Below are positions 44,505-51,844 of a stretch of DNA of 64,000 nt, piece by piece (position 1 is the stretch's first letter; each line of letters opens with the position of its first letter). Made by a program: the position numbers and the translations under genes. Source of the stretch: JBCDLI01 sp038745535 (GTDB lineage Bacteria > Pseudomonadota > Alphaproteobacteria > Rhizobiales > Rhizobiaceae); NCBI GenBank assembly GCA_038745535.1, contig JBCDLI010000005.1, positions 6,357-70,356 on the forward strand. Direction: 5' to 3'. The notes under the pieces were generated by a model. It searched no databases. It saw nothing but the letters and a program-made list of their open reading frames with translations, and was not told where the DNA came from.

Positions 44505-45227
44505 TTAATGAATGTACTTTCTTGCCAGTGCTTCTGTGAGCGTGTCGCTTAGGCGCACGGTGCCGAGCTTAGCCTTCACGCTTCGTATGTGCGCGACCAC
44601 CGTCCATTTGCTTATCCCGAGGATTTCGGCAATTTCGTCATAAGTTTTGCCGCTTTTGACTGCCCTCAAGACTTCCTGTTCGCGTTTCGTAAGTACATCG
44701 GAGGTTTTTGAATGTTCTGGCAATTCCCCAAACTCAATTTTGACGAGGGAATGGGCATATTGCTGCAGCCTAGCCATGATTGGTTCTGTGCCTGTGGGAC
44801 CTATACTCTGCGGTTCAACGTCAAAGGTGAACGTGACGGCGACATTCAGATCAACAAATTTGTTTACTGGGACGCATACTGCATAGCGTCCGATATCAGC
44901 CTTGAGAACTTGAGGCGCGAATTGGTCCGAAGTCTCACGGCTCATCACCTCGAAATCGAAAATGAGCGCGCCAGCCGAACTAAGTCCTTTTTGAATTGAA
45001 GGGTCCAATTTTGAAAAACCGCCTATGGAGTATTTTGATATCCATGACGTGGGAAACGTCGAGATTACGGTAAGTTCCTTCTTTCCCTTTAGCCGATGTT
45101 CGGCCCAGATTGAGATATGACGGCATCTCAAATCCGCCTTTGCGGTAACCATCCGTTGTAGCACACGCTTTTTGACGCTTGGGAGGCCCAACTGGTTTCG
45201 GAATTCGGGAGCAATTGCGATTTTCAT
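44505..45227 (-). CDS. luxR: LuxR family quorum-sensing transcriptional regulator
   Basis: Acyl-homoserine-lactone receptor and DNA-binding regulator. In the ligand domain, SWISKY and KLDPSI hold the Trp, Tyr, Asp and Pro equivalent to TraR W57, Y61, D70, P71. The position equivalent to W85 is Phe (ALIFDFEV). The C-terminal helix-turn-helix is LTKREQEVLRAVKSGKTYDEIAEILGISKWTV. It has 240 residues. ATG 45227 is preceded by a strong GGGGGGA. luxI lies 44 bases downstream and probably in the same transcript. A small basic ORF ends 107 bases upstream. The symbol is generic. Confidence 0.92.
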   Translation of the reverse strand: MKIAIAPEFRNQLGLPSVKKRVLQRMVTAKADLRCRHISIWAEHRLKGKKELTVISTFPTSWISKYSIGGFSKLDPSIQKGLSSAGALIFDFEVMSRETSDQFAPQVLKADIGRYAVCVPVNKFVDLNVAVTFTFDVEPQSIGPTGTEPIMARLQQYAHSLVKIEFGELPEHSKTSDVLTKREQEVLRAVKSGKTYDEIAEILGISKWTVVAHIRSVKAKLGTVRLSDTLTEALARKYIH

Positions 45228-45318
45228 CTTGTCCCCCCTAAGTACGTGTCGTCGCCTCTCTGTCGTGTAGATTTGGCTAGTCTCACGAAGAATTGCCCAA
45301 AGTCAGTTTCACACCTTA

Positions 45319-45331
45319 TGTCGGCGCGACA
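45319..45331. repeat. Inverted repeat TGTCG-GCG-CGACA
   Basis: A 5-bp perfect dyad with a 3-base spacer, just past the stop of the 57-residue ORF on the - strand and about 90 bases upstream of luxR. It may be a small hairpin or an operator. No U-tract follows on either strand. Confidence 0.25.
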
Positions 45332-45334
45332 CAG

Positions 45335-45508
45335 TTATCCTTTAGGTGCCGTCTCCTTCAATATTGACTTCTCAAGGCGATCGGCGAGCGCATCAATTCG
45401 CTTTAAGACGCGTTTGGAAGCTGAGCGTTTTTCCACTAAGCGATTTCGCATTCGAAGCGTCACCTGCATAGCTTCCAAAAGAGCAGTGGTTTTAACTTTG
45501 CGTTTCAT
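45335..45508 (-). CDS. Unannotated 57-residue basic small protein
   Basis: Found by reading the - strand. ATG 45508 follows the strong Shine-Dalgarno AGGAGGGGA by about six bases. The 57-codon frame begins MKRKVKTTALLEAMQVTLRM and ends KETAPKG. It is highly basic (about 15 Lys/Arg) and heptad-like (LLEAM, RLVEKRS, LKRIDALADRLEKSIL), suggesting a helical or coiled-coil, possibly nucleic-acid-binding protein. It lies upstream of luxR, on the same strand, between uvrD and luxR. No family is recognised. The strong ribosome-binding site is the main support. Confidence 0.55.
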   Translation of the reverse strand: MKRKVKTTALLEAMQVTLRMRNRLVEKRSASKRVLKRIDALADRLEKSILKETAPKG

Positions 45509-45560
45509 GAGGTCCCCTCCTGTCCCGAAACAGAAACTAGCTCACAAAACGACAGGCCAA

Positions 45561-45585
45561 GGTCGCAACAAGTTGTATCTGGACC
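45561..45585. promoter_or_regulatory. Nested dyad upstream of the small basic ORF
   Basis: CAACAAGTTG (45566-45575) is a perfect 4+2+4 dyad. It sits inside a 25-base span whose outer four bases (GGTC and GACC) are also complementary, though on a slightly shifted centre. It is about 55-75 bases upstream of the ATG at 45508, where an activator site would be expected. A LuxR target is possible, but the match to known lux boxes is poor. Confidence 0.25.
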
Positions 45586-45637
45586 TCTTTATTTTGCGTT
45601 GGACGAGGTTATCCACAGTTGCAAAGTCAAAATTCGT

Positions 45638-48094
45638 TCAAACTCGCTCGACGAAGCCGTCGAGCACCTTTTTCTCGCCAGCTTTGTCGAAGGCCACCGT
45701 CAGCTTGTTGCCTTCAATCGTGACGATGTTGCCATTCCCAAATTTGAGATGGAACACGCGGTCGCCAACGGAGAACTGCGACGCCTCGTCGGCAACAGAT
45801 TTTGCCACAAGTTCGCCTTCAATGACACGGCTTTTGACTGACGATCTGCCCGCGCCGAAGTTTGAGTCTGTTTCGCCGTAACCAATCCGTTCCACGCCCA
45901 TGCCGGAACGGGAACCCCAGTTTTCACGTGTCGCGCTGGTCTGGTTAGCCTGTGCACGTTGCCAGCCGGGAGATGTGCGCCGTGTGCCAAACGGTTCCAT
46001 GCGGTCAAAGCGCGATTGGCCGTAGCCACCACCATAATTGCTACCTGTTGCCGGTGGTTCGGCGACATCGACATGATCGTTTGGCAGTTCATCGAGAAAG
46101 CGGGATGGGATTGTCGATTGCCAAAGCCCGTGAATGCGCCGGTTTGATACGAACCAAATGTGGCAATTGGTTTTTGCACGCGTAATGCCAACGTAAGCAA
46201 GGCGGCGTTCTTCCTCCAAGCCCGAGCGACCGCCTTCATCAAGCGAACGCTGATGGGGAAAAAGTCCTTCCTCCCAGCCTGGCAGGAAGACCGTGCCGAA
46301 TTCCAGTCCTTTTGCCGCGTGAAGCGTCATGATTGAAATCGCGTCAGTATCGGCATTTTGCTCCGCGTCCATGACGAGCGAAACATGTTCCAGAAACGCC
46401 CGCATGGACTCAAAATCTTCCATCGAGCGCACGAGCTCTTTCAAGTTTTCCAGGCGCCCTGGTGCTTCGGCAGAGCGGTCGTTCTGCCACATCGTGGTGT
46501 AGCCGCTCTCGTCCAAGATCGTTTCGGCGAGCTCGGTGTGGGGTGTATTGTCCAGCATCGACTGCCAGCGGACGAAATTCTCGACAACGCCGCGCAACGC
46601 CGCGCGAGGCTTTGGCTTTAGATCTGTGCCCTCCACGATCTCAGCGGCCGCTGCCAGCATGGGCATGTCTTTGCGGCGAGCGTAGTCGTGAACCAGCCGT
46701 ACCGACGCATCACCGAGACCACGCTTTGGCGTGTTCACGATGCGCTCAAACGCCAGATCGTCAGCGGGTTGGCAGACACAACGAAAATACGCCATCGCAT
46801 CGCGTATCTCCATGCGCTCATAGAAGCGCGGGCCGCCGATGACGCGGTAGTTGACGCCAAGCGTGACAAAACGATCTTCGAATTCGCGCATTTGAAATGA
46901 TGCACGAACGAGGATCGCCATGTCATTGAGATTTATGTTTGCACGTTGATAGCTTTCTACCTCATCGCCGACCGCACGTGCCTCTTCTTCGGAGTCCCAC
47001 GCCGCGTGAACCTTCACCTGCGGATCGTCGGGGTCGGGCGCATCGGTGAAGAGCGTTTTGCCAAGACGGTCCTCATTGTGACTGATCAGGTGCGAGGCAG
47101 CGCCAAGAATATGACCCGTTGAGCGGTAGTTCCGCTCTAGTTTGATCACGTCCGCTCCGGGGAAATCCTTTTCGAAACGCAGGATGTTATCAACTTCTGC
47201 GCCGCGCCAGCCATAGATTGACTGGTCGTCATCACCCACACAGCAGATGTTGGTTGGTTCGCCGCTGTGGCGCTGCGCGAGCAGGCGAAGCCACATGTAT
47301 TGAGCAGTGTTGGTATCCTGATACTCGTCGACGAGGATGTAGCGAAACTTGCGGTGGTAATCGGCCAACACATCATTGTTGTTACGCAAAATTCGGATTG
47401 GGTGACAAAGAAGATCGCCAAAATCGCAGGCATTCAGCGTCTTCAAACGGTTTTGGTACGCGGTAAACAATTCACGACCTTTTCCGTTCGCAAATGCCCG
47501 GGCATCGCCTTCGGGAATATCTACCGGCCCGAAGCCTTTGTTCTTCCAGCCATCGATCATCATTGCAAACTGACGCGCTGGCCAACGTTTATCGTCGAGC
47601 CCCTCGACTTGGATGATCTGCTTTAACAGCCGGATTTGGTCATCGGTATCAAGGATCGTAAAATCCGATTTCAAGCCCACAAGTTCTGCGTGCTTACGCA
47701 GGATTTTCACGCCGATGGAGTGAAACGTGCCGAGCCATGGCATGCCTTCAACTGCTTCACCGACGAGTAGGCCAATCCGCTCTTTCATCTCGCGGGCAGC
47801 TTTGTTGGTGAAAGTCACAGCGAGGATTTGTGAAGGCCAGGCTTTGCCTTGTGTCAGAATATGAGCGATCCGCGTTGTGAGCACTCGCGTTTTACCGGTA
47901 CCGGCACCGGCAAGAACCAACAGAGGTCCTTCAGTGGTTTCCACCGCCCTGCGTTGTTCAGGGTTCAGGCCGTCCAGATAGTTGGGCGCGCTTCGCGCAG
48001 CCATAGCACGCGCTGCGATGCCTGAGCCTCGGCGAGGCTCAGCCGGTGCCACCGGTTCGTCGCCAAACGGAATGTCTTCAAACGGATTGCTCAT
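45638..48094 (-). CDS. uvrD: ATP-dependent DNA helicase UvrD/PcrA
   Basis: Superfamily 1A 3'-to-5' helicase for nucleotide-excision and mismatch repair. LNPEQRRAV (Q motif), AGAGTGKTRVLTTR (Walker A), VDEYQDTN (motif II), GDDDQSIYGWRGA (motif III), ISIMTLHAAKGLEF (motif V) and LAYVGITRAK (motif VI) are all present. The C-terminal tail past residue 690 is Gly/Arg-rich and ends in a Tudor-like segment (VGDRVFHLKFGNGNIVTIEG), as in PcrA/UvrD. It has 818 residues. It reads towards the luxRI island. Confidence 0.95.
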   Translation of the reverse strand: MSNPFEDIPFGDEPVAPAEPRRGSGIAARAMAARSAPNYLDGLNPEQRRAVETTEGPLLVLAGAGTGKTRVLTTRIAHILTQGKAWPSQILAVTFTNKAAREMKERIGLLVGEAVEGMPWLGTFHSIGVKILRKHAELVGLKSDFTILDTDDQIRLLKQIIQVEGLDDKRWPARQFAMMIDGWKNKGFGPVDIPEGDARAFANGKGRELFTAYQNRLKTLNACDFGDLLCHPIRILRNNNDVLADYHRKFRYILVDEYQDTNTAQYMWLRLLAQRHSGEPTNICCVGDDDQSIYGWRGAEVDNILRFEKDFPGADVIKLERNYRSTGHILGAASHLISHNEDRLGKTLFTDAPDPDDPQVKVHAAWDSEEEARAVGDEVESYQRANINLNDMAILVRASFQMREFEDRFVTLGVNYRVIGGPRFYERMEIRDAMAYFRCVCQPADDLAFERIVNTPKRGLGDASVRLVHDYARRKDMPMLAAAAEIVEGTDLKPKPRAALRGVVENFVRWQSMLDNTPHTELAETILDESGYTTMWQNDRSAEAPGRLENLKELVRSMEDFESMRAFLEHVSLVMDAEQNADTDAISIMTLHAAKGLEFGTVFLPGWEEGLFPHQRSLDEGGRSGLEEERRLAYVGITRAKTNCHIWFVSNRRIHGLWQSTIPSRFLDELPNDHVDVAEPPATGSNYGGGYGQSRFDRMEPFGTRRTSPGWQRAQANQTSATRENWGSRSGMGVERIGYGETDSNFGAGRSSVKSRVIEGELVAKSVADEASQFSVGDRVFHLKFGNGNIVTIEGNKLTVAFDKAGEKKVLDGFVERV

Positions 48095-48202
48095 CGCAGC
48101 CTATTTAATGATTCTGAATGAGAAGACCATAATCGTGAAAATGCTGGTCCGTAATGCCGATCGTTAATTTTGCGGAAACGAAATTGGCGCAAATTGACGT
48201 AT

Positions 48203-48475
48203 ATGACGATACGGCATGCACTTTCGACAGGATTAGTGATGTTGGGCACTCTAGGAGCTGCCCAAGCTCAAGTTGATGCCGATCAGGGCCAGTTCGCCTC
48301 TCTACTGACTGTACAAACACCAAAGCCGCACATTGATCCGCTGATAACGGGTTCGACAGAGGGCCAAGCGCCTGCCGGGTTCAAAACCCCTAAGATTCCG
48401 CTGGATGTACTTTGTGATCGCGAATGCCAGATACAGCGTTTTGATATGTGGAAGCACTTACTCGACGAAGAGTGA
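48203..48475 (+). CDS. Small secreted protein, unknown function
   Basis: A 90-residue protein with a clear signal peptide (RHALSTGLVMLGTLGAAQAQ, cleavage after AQA) and a short mature part ending CDRECQIQRFDMWKHLLDEE. The CDREC pair could be a disulfide or a metal site. The ATG at 48203 is the first that gives a signal peptide; the upstream frame from 48170 is basic and has no support. No family is recognised. It is divergent from uvrD and convergent with the kinase-like gene. Confidence 0.65.
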   Translation: MTIRHALSTGLVMLGTLGAAQAQVDADQGQFASLLTVQTPKPHIDPLITGSTEGQAPAGFKTPKIPLDVLCDRECQIQRFDMWKHLLDEE

Positions 48476-48481
48476 AATTGC

Positions 48482-49507
48482 TTAACTTGTTATTCGGCGG
48501 TCTGTGAAATTCTTTCGCCCTGCGACCAGACCCTCAACCAATTCATTTATGTCCGGCTCGGCTGCCAGCAATTCATCGAGTTCCGTCATCTGATTGTGCG
48601 CGATCACGTGCAGCACATCCATCCGCACTCCACCATCGCTTTTTCGCGGTAGTTTGTGGACGGTCTGAATGTGCTCAATGCGGTGGTTTTTCAGGTATTT
48701 GCGGATATCGCCTTCGTCGGCTTCGGTCTCCACGAAGAGGTAAAGCCCAACACCCTTTGATGGCAGTGAATAAGTCAGCAGGCTGTGCCCTTCCACATCA
48801 CTGCGGGCGGAAAGGTCTTCGATAATCGCCGGACCTTCCAGCGTTAGTCGGTCTCCGGTGCCTTCGCCGTCAGACCATTTCAGCACGCGCCGCGTTATGA
48901 AATTGTACACCTTCTTACCCGTTGCCAACCAGATGCGGGACGGCAGGCTTTTGCGCTTGAGAATGCGCCTTTCTATCGGGGTCAGCAGCTTCGGCGCGAA
49001 GGCCTTTTTCTGCTTTAAGAGATGGCGAAGGTCCTCATAGGCCATTGTTCGGGCTATTTTGGAGCGCGGGTTCCGATGGCTGGAGGCGAGTTGAAAATCG
49101 ATCACCGCCGCATCGCCGTCTGGTGTCATGAGCCAGTTCTGTGGCTTTGCAAGATCGTTGTGCGTGACGCCTTGATTTCGCATTTCTTTGAGGATGCGGT
49201 GGGCATCCCTGTACCAATGAATTTCCATCGGTGCGGCCAGATGTAGCGGCGTTCCGTCGGTCCAAGACCGGAAAAGACCGTCGTGGTCTGTCTCCAGCAG
49301 TTGCGGGACGCCGACAATTCCAGAAACTTTTTTCAGTGCGCGTATCTCTCGCTTAGCTAAAAACCACGCCAGAGGTCTGGTCCATATCGGTGATGCGGTC
49401 ACAATACGGCGGATGACACGCTTGTCCGGATCGGCGTCGAAATAGCCGGCATGCGTTTGCGAAAACACATCGGATTTCATCACGGTTTTAGAGGTAAAAG
49501 ACGCCAT
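48482..49507 (-). CDS. Protein-kinase-like protein with an AMP-ligase-like C-terminal tail
   Basis: The N-terminal part (about residues 60-170) resembles RIO/lipopolysaccharide-kinase folds: MRNQGVTHNDLAKPQNWLM has the catalytic HxDLxxxN loop, and AVIDFQLASSHR has the DFG-like metal aspartate. The C-terminal 100 residues (GLYLFVETEADEGDIRKYL, then HIQTVHKLPRKSDGGVRMD) resemble the small C-terminal domain of adenylate-forming enzymes, including a PR(K)xxGxxR-type turn. The N-terminal ligase domain is absent, so this looks like a fusion. It has 341 residues from ATG 49507; TTG 49537 is possible. The substrate is unknown. Confidence 0.65.
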   Translation of the reverse strand: MASFTSKTVMKSDVFSQTHAGYFDADPDKRVIRRIVTASPIWTRPLAWFLAKREIRALKKVSGIVGVPQLLETDHDGLFRSWTDGTPLHLAAPMEIHWYRDAHRILKEMRNQGVTHNDLAKPQNWLMTPDGDAAVIDFQLASSHRNPRSKIARTMAYEDLRHLLKQKKAFAPKLLTPIERRILKRKSLPSRIWLATGKKVYNFITRRVLKWSDGEGTGDRLTLEGPAIIEDLSARSDVEGHSLLTYSLPSKGVGLYLFVETEADEGDIRKYLKNHRIEHIQTVHKLPRKSDGGVRMDVLHVIAHNQMTELDELLAAEPDINELVEGLVAGRKNFTDRRITS

Positions 49508-49583
49508 CACGAGCGCGTTTGGACCAGCGCCGGGCAAAAGGCAAACCCAACTCTTTGCCAGTCTTGGCGTGCTTTAATTGGGC

Positions 49584-51221
49584 CTAGCGGTGCTCTTCTT
49601 CACTGGCTGCAATCAGCGCTTTGTTGAAGTAGCTCAGCGCCTTGCGCTCTTGTGCCCAAGCTATGATGCGTTTGTCATCGCGCTCATCGACGACAGGCAA
49701 TCGTTGATGGCCGCCTTGGTCGAACAAACGTAGGGCTTTGCCAAGGCTGTCGCTCGGTTTCAGCGGCGTTATGTTTTTGCCTTCATCAATCCACTGTTTA
49801 TCCGCTTCGGGGTCAGGCAGGTCCATAAAATCCATCACCTTTTTGGTGCGCATGAGCGAGCGGTGGGGGCCCTCATGATCAAACAGACCGCGCATCTCCA
49901 GTTGCCAGTGGAAATAGGAATGACCGTGCAATGCCTGATTGACGCCGTGGGCAATCGCGACCGTCATCAGAAGTGCGATTGAGAGCGCGTAGCCTCCGGT
50001 CAATTCGAACACGATGACAGTTGTTGAGATCGGAGCGCCGATCACCGCGCCTGCAACGGCGCCCATGCCTAAAATGGCATAGAGGCCAGGATTTGATGCT
50101 TGGTCCGGGAATATGGAACCAACAACAAGTCCGAAAGCAGCACCTGTGAGAGCACCAAGATAAAGCGCAGGCGAGAAGATACCGCCGCCAAAGCGCGACG
50201 CGAGCGTTATCGCAGTGGCAACCGTTTTCATCACTATCAAAGCAACCAGAAGACCCAGTTCCAACTGGTTCCAAAGGGCAAGGCTGGTGACTTCGTAACC
50301 AACGCCGAGGATCTGCGGGAAGAAAACGGCGATTGCACCGATGATCACGCCGCCAATGACAGGACGATATCTTACCGGCATTTTCACGCCGCGCGCCACG
50401 TATTCTGCAGAGAAGAGCGAAAACTGAAACGCTACGGCGACCAGAGCGGCGACGATGCCCAGGATCGCGAATGCAGGAAACTCCCAGTAGGACGTGATCT
50501 GATAGTCAGGAATTATGAAGGTGACTGTTTCACCAAACCAAAGTCGCGACATAACGGTGCCGACGGCCGACGCGAGCACAATGGGCACAAATGATCGCAT
50601 CGCGTAGTGCTGCAAGATTACTTCATGGGCAAAGAGCACGCCTGCGATTGGTGCGTTGAACGACGCCGAAATGGCACTTGCTACACCGGCAGCCAGCAGT
50701 GTGCGGCTGCACCATTCGGGTAATTTTCGACTTTGCGAGACCGTGCTGGCAAGTGTCGCGCCGAGATGCACAACCGGGCCTTCACGGCCGGAACTTGCAC
50801 CGGAACCAAGTGATAGGACCGTGATAAACGCCGAGACTATGCCGTCTTTGAGAGACAAAGCGCGGCCGCCGGCGACCCGCGCCTCAATGACATCGGCAAC
50901 TCCACCAGCGCGGCGGCTATTGAGGAATTCAAGCAAACGACCAACGATGAGGCCGCCAACTATTGGTGCGAGGAAGATCCAGTACCAGTCCACATTGCGG
51001 GCAGCAGTCAAAACATCTTCGCTGGTGTTGCGCAGCCACCAATACTGCAGAAGGCCAATCGCTTCCCGAAAGATGATGGCTGCGATGCCAACGGTCGCGC
51101 CAATGCTAAGCGACAATATCCAAATTCTTGGTGCTCCGGACGACATGAACGTGTCCACGTTTGGCCGCACCCAATTGACGATCAAGTTTGTAAGTCGGCG
51201 CGGGCCGGGAATGTCGATCAC
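49584..51221 (-). CDS. CLC-family chloride channel/antiporter with CBS region
   Basis: Inner-membrane CLC protein for chloride movement. LGSGASSGREGPVVHLGATLAS contains the GxSxGREGP selectivity motif with the gating glutamate; MGAVAGAVIGAPISTTVIVFELTGGY and GGIFSPALYLGALTGAAFG are the other anion-path motifs. The C-terminal tail (NITPLKPSDSLGKALRLFDQGGHQRLPVVDE) is a CBS-like region. It has 545 residues. Whether it is a channel or a 2Cl-/H+ antiporter is not decidable here. Its start overlaps the thioesterase stop by four bases, so they are translated together. Confidence 0.9.
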   Translation of the reverse strand: MIDIPGPRRLTNLIVNWVRPNVDTFMSSGAPRIWILSLSIGATVGIAAIIFREAIGLLQYWWLRNTSEDVLTAARNVDWYWIFLAPIVGGLIVGRLLEFLNSRRAGGVADVIEARVAGGRALSLKDGIVSAFITVLSLGSGASSGREGPVVHLGATLASTVSQSRKLPEWCSRTLLAAGVASAISASFNAPIAGVLFAHEVILQHYAMRSFVPIVLASAVGTVMSRLWFGETVTFIIPDYQITSYWEFPAFAILGIVAALVAVAFQFSLFSAEYVARGVKMPVRYRPVIGGVIIGAIAVFFPQILGVGYEVTSLALWNQLELGLLVALIVMKTVATAITLASRFGGGIFSPALYLGALTGAAFGLVVGSIFPDQASNPGLYAILGMGAVAGAVIGAPISTTVIVFELTGGYALSIALLMTVAIAHGVNQALHGHSYFHWQLEMRGLFDHEGPHRSLMRTKKVMDFMDLPDPEADKQWIDEGKNITPLKPSDSLGKALRLFDQGGHQRLPVVDERDDKRIIAWAQERKALSYFNKALIAASEEEHR

Positions 51222-51721
51222 TGTGACTTGCTCCGACGGGATAGGCTAAGCGTTTGGCCCGCCTGCGCTGGTTTTTTTAAGAACCGATGCTGTTTCATCC
51301 CCGTTTGCAGTTTTGAGTAAACCGAACCCGGAAACGGTGCCGCTTTTGGCCCATGGGGATCAATGCTGAGGGTAATCATCTCGCAGGTTGCTGATGCACT
51401 GGTGTTGTTGTCGGCAAACAATTCTTGAATGGTGTGTATGCGCTTTTCATCAACATCCAGAATGGTCATTTCGGTATGAACCGTCGACGCTGGCTTTACT
51501 TCTTGCAAGTAGCAAATTTGCGCCTGCACAGTGTATGTGGTCAGGCCGTGGCGTTGACGGTATTGCGGCCCCAAGCCCACGCGGTCAAAAACCTCGTCCG
51601 ACCCAAGGTCGAAGATCACCATGTAGTAGGCCATGTTAAGGTGGCCATTGTGGTCGATCCACTGCGACTTAAGAGCAGTCGGCGAACTACGCCAACGCAC
51701 TGATGCGCTTGCGTGGGTCAT
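51218..51721 (-). CDS. Hotdog-fold acyl-CoA thioesterase
   Basis: Thioesterase of the 4-hydroxybenzoyl-CoA-thioesterase type. WIDHNGHLNMAYYMVIFDLG holds the usual D-x-x-G-H-x-N active-site pattern, and TYTVQAQICYLQEVKPASTVHTEM continues the hotdog sheet. The protein has 167 residues from ATG 51721; GTG 51748 would add nine. The C-terminal 30 residues are basic and Ser-rich (LSLSRRSKSQ). Similar rhizobial proteins act on betainyl- or other small acyl-CoAs, but the substrate is not deducible. It overlaps the clc start by four bases. Confidence 0.8.
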   Translation of the reverse strand: MTHASASVRWRSSPTALKSQWIDHNGHLNMAYYMVIFDLGSDEVFDRVGLGPQYRQRHGLTTYTVQAQICYLQEVKPASTVHTEMTILDVDEKRIHTIQELFADNNTSASATCEMITLSIDPHGPKAAPFPGSVYSKLQTGMKQHRFLKKPAQAGQTLSLSRRSKSQ

Positions 51722-51844
51722 GATCTGCGAAGGTTGTAAAACCGTCACGAGGTTGGGCCTGGTTGCTGTCTACGGTAATCGACATTAGTCATGGCGGGCC
51801 TAGCGGCAAGCTGTCGTTTGGTCCGAGGTTAATGGGAGGAGACG

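Noticed and set aside
45240..45330. A canonical lux box directly upstream of luxR
   Set aside because: No 18-20 base palindrome was found there; only short dyads occur, so no lux box was called.
45246..45881. A 211-codon + strand frame spanning the luxR upstream region and the end of uvrD
   Set aside because: It is antisense to uvrD and to the 57-residue ORF, has no ribosome-binding site and a composition typical of a shadow frame.
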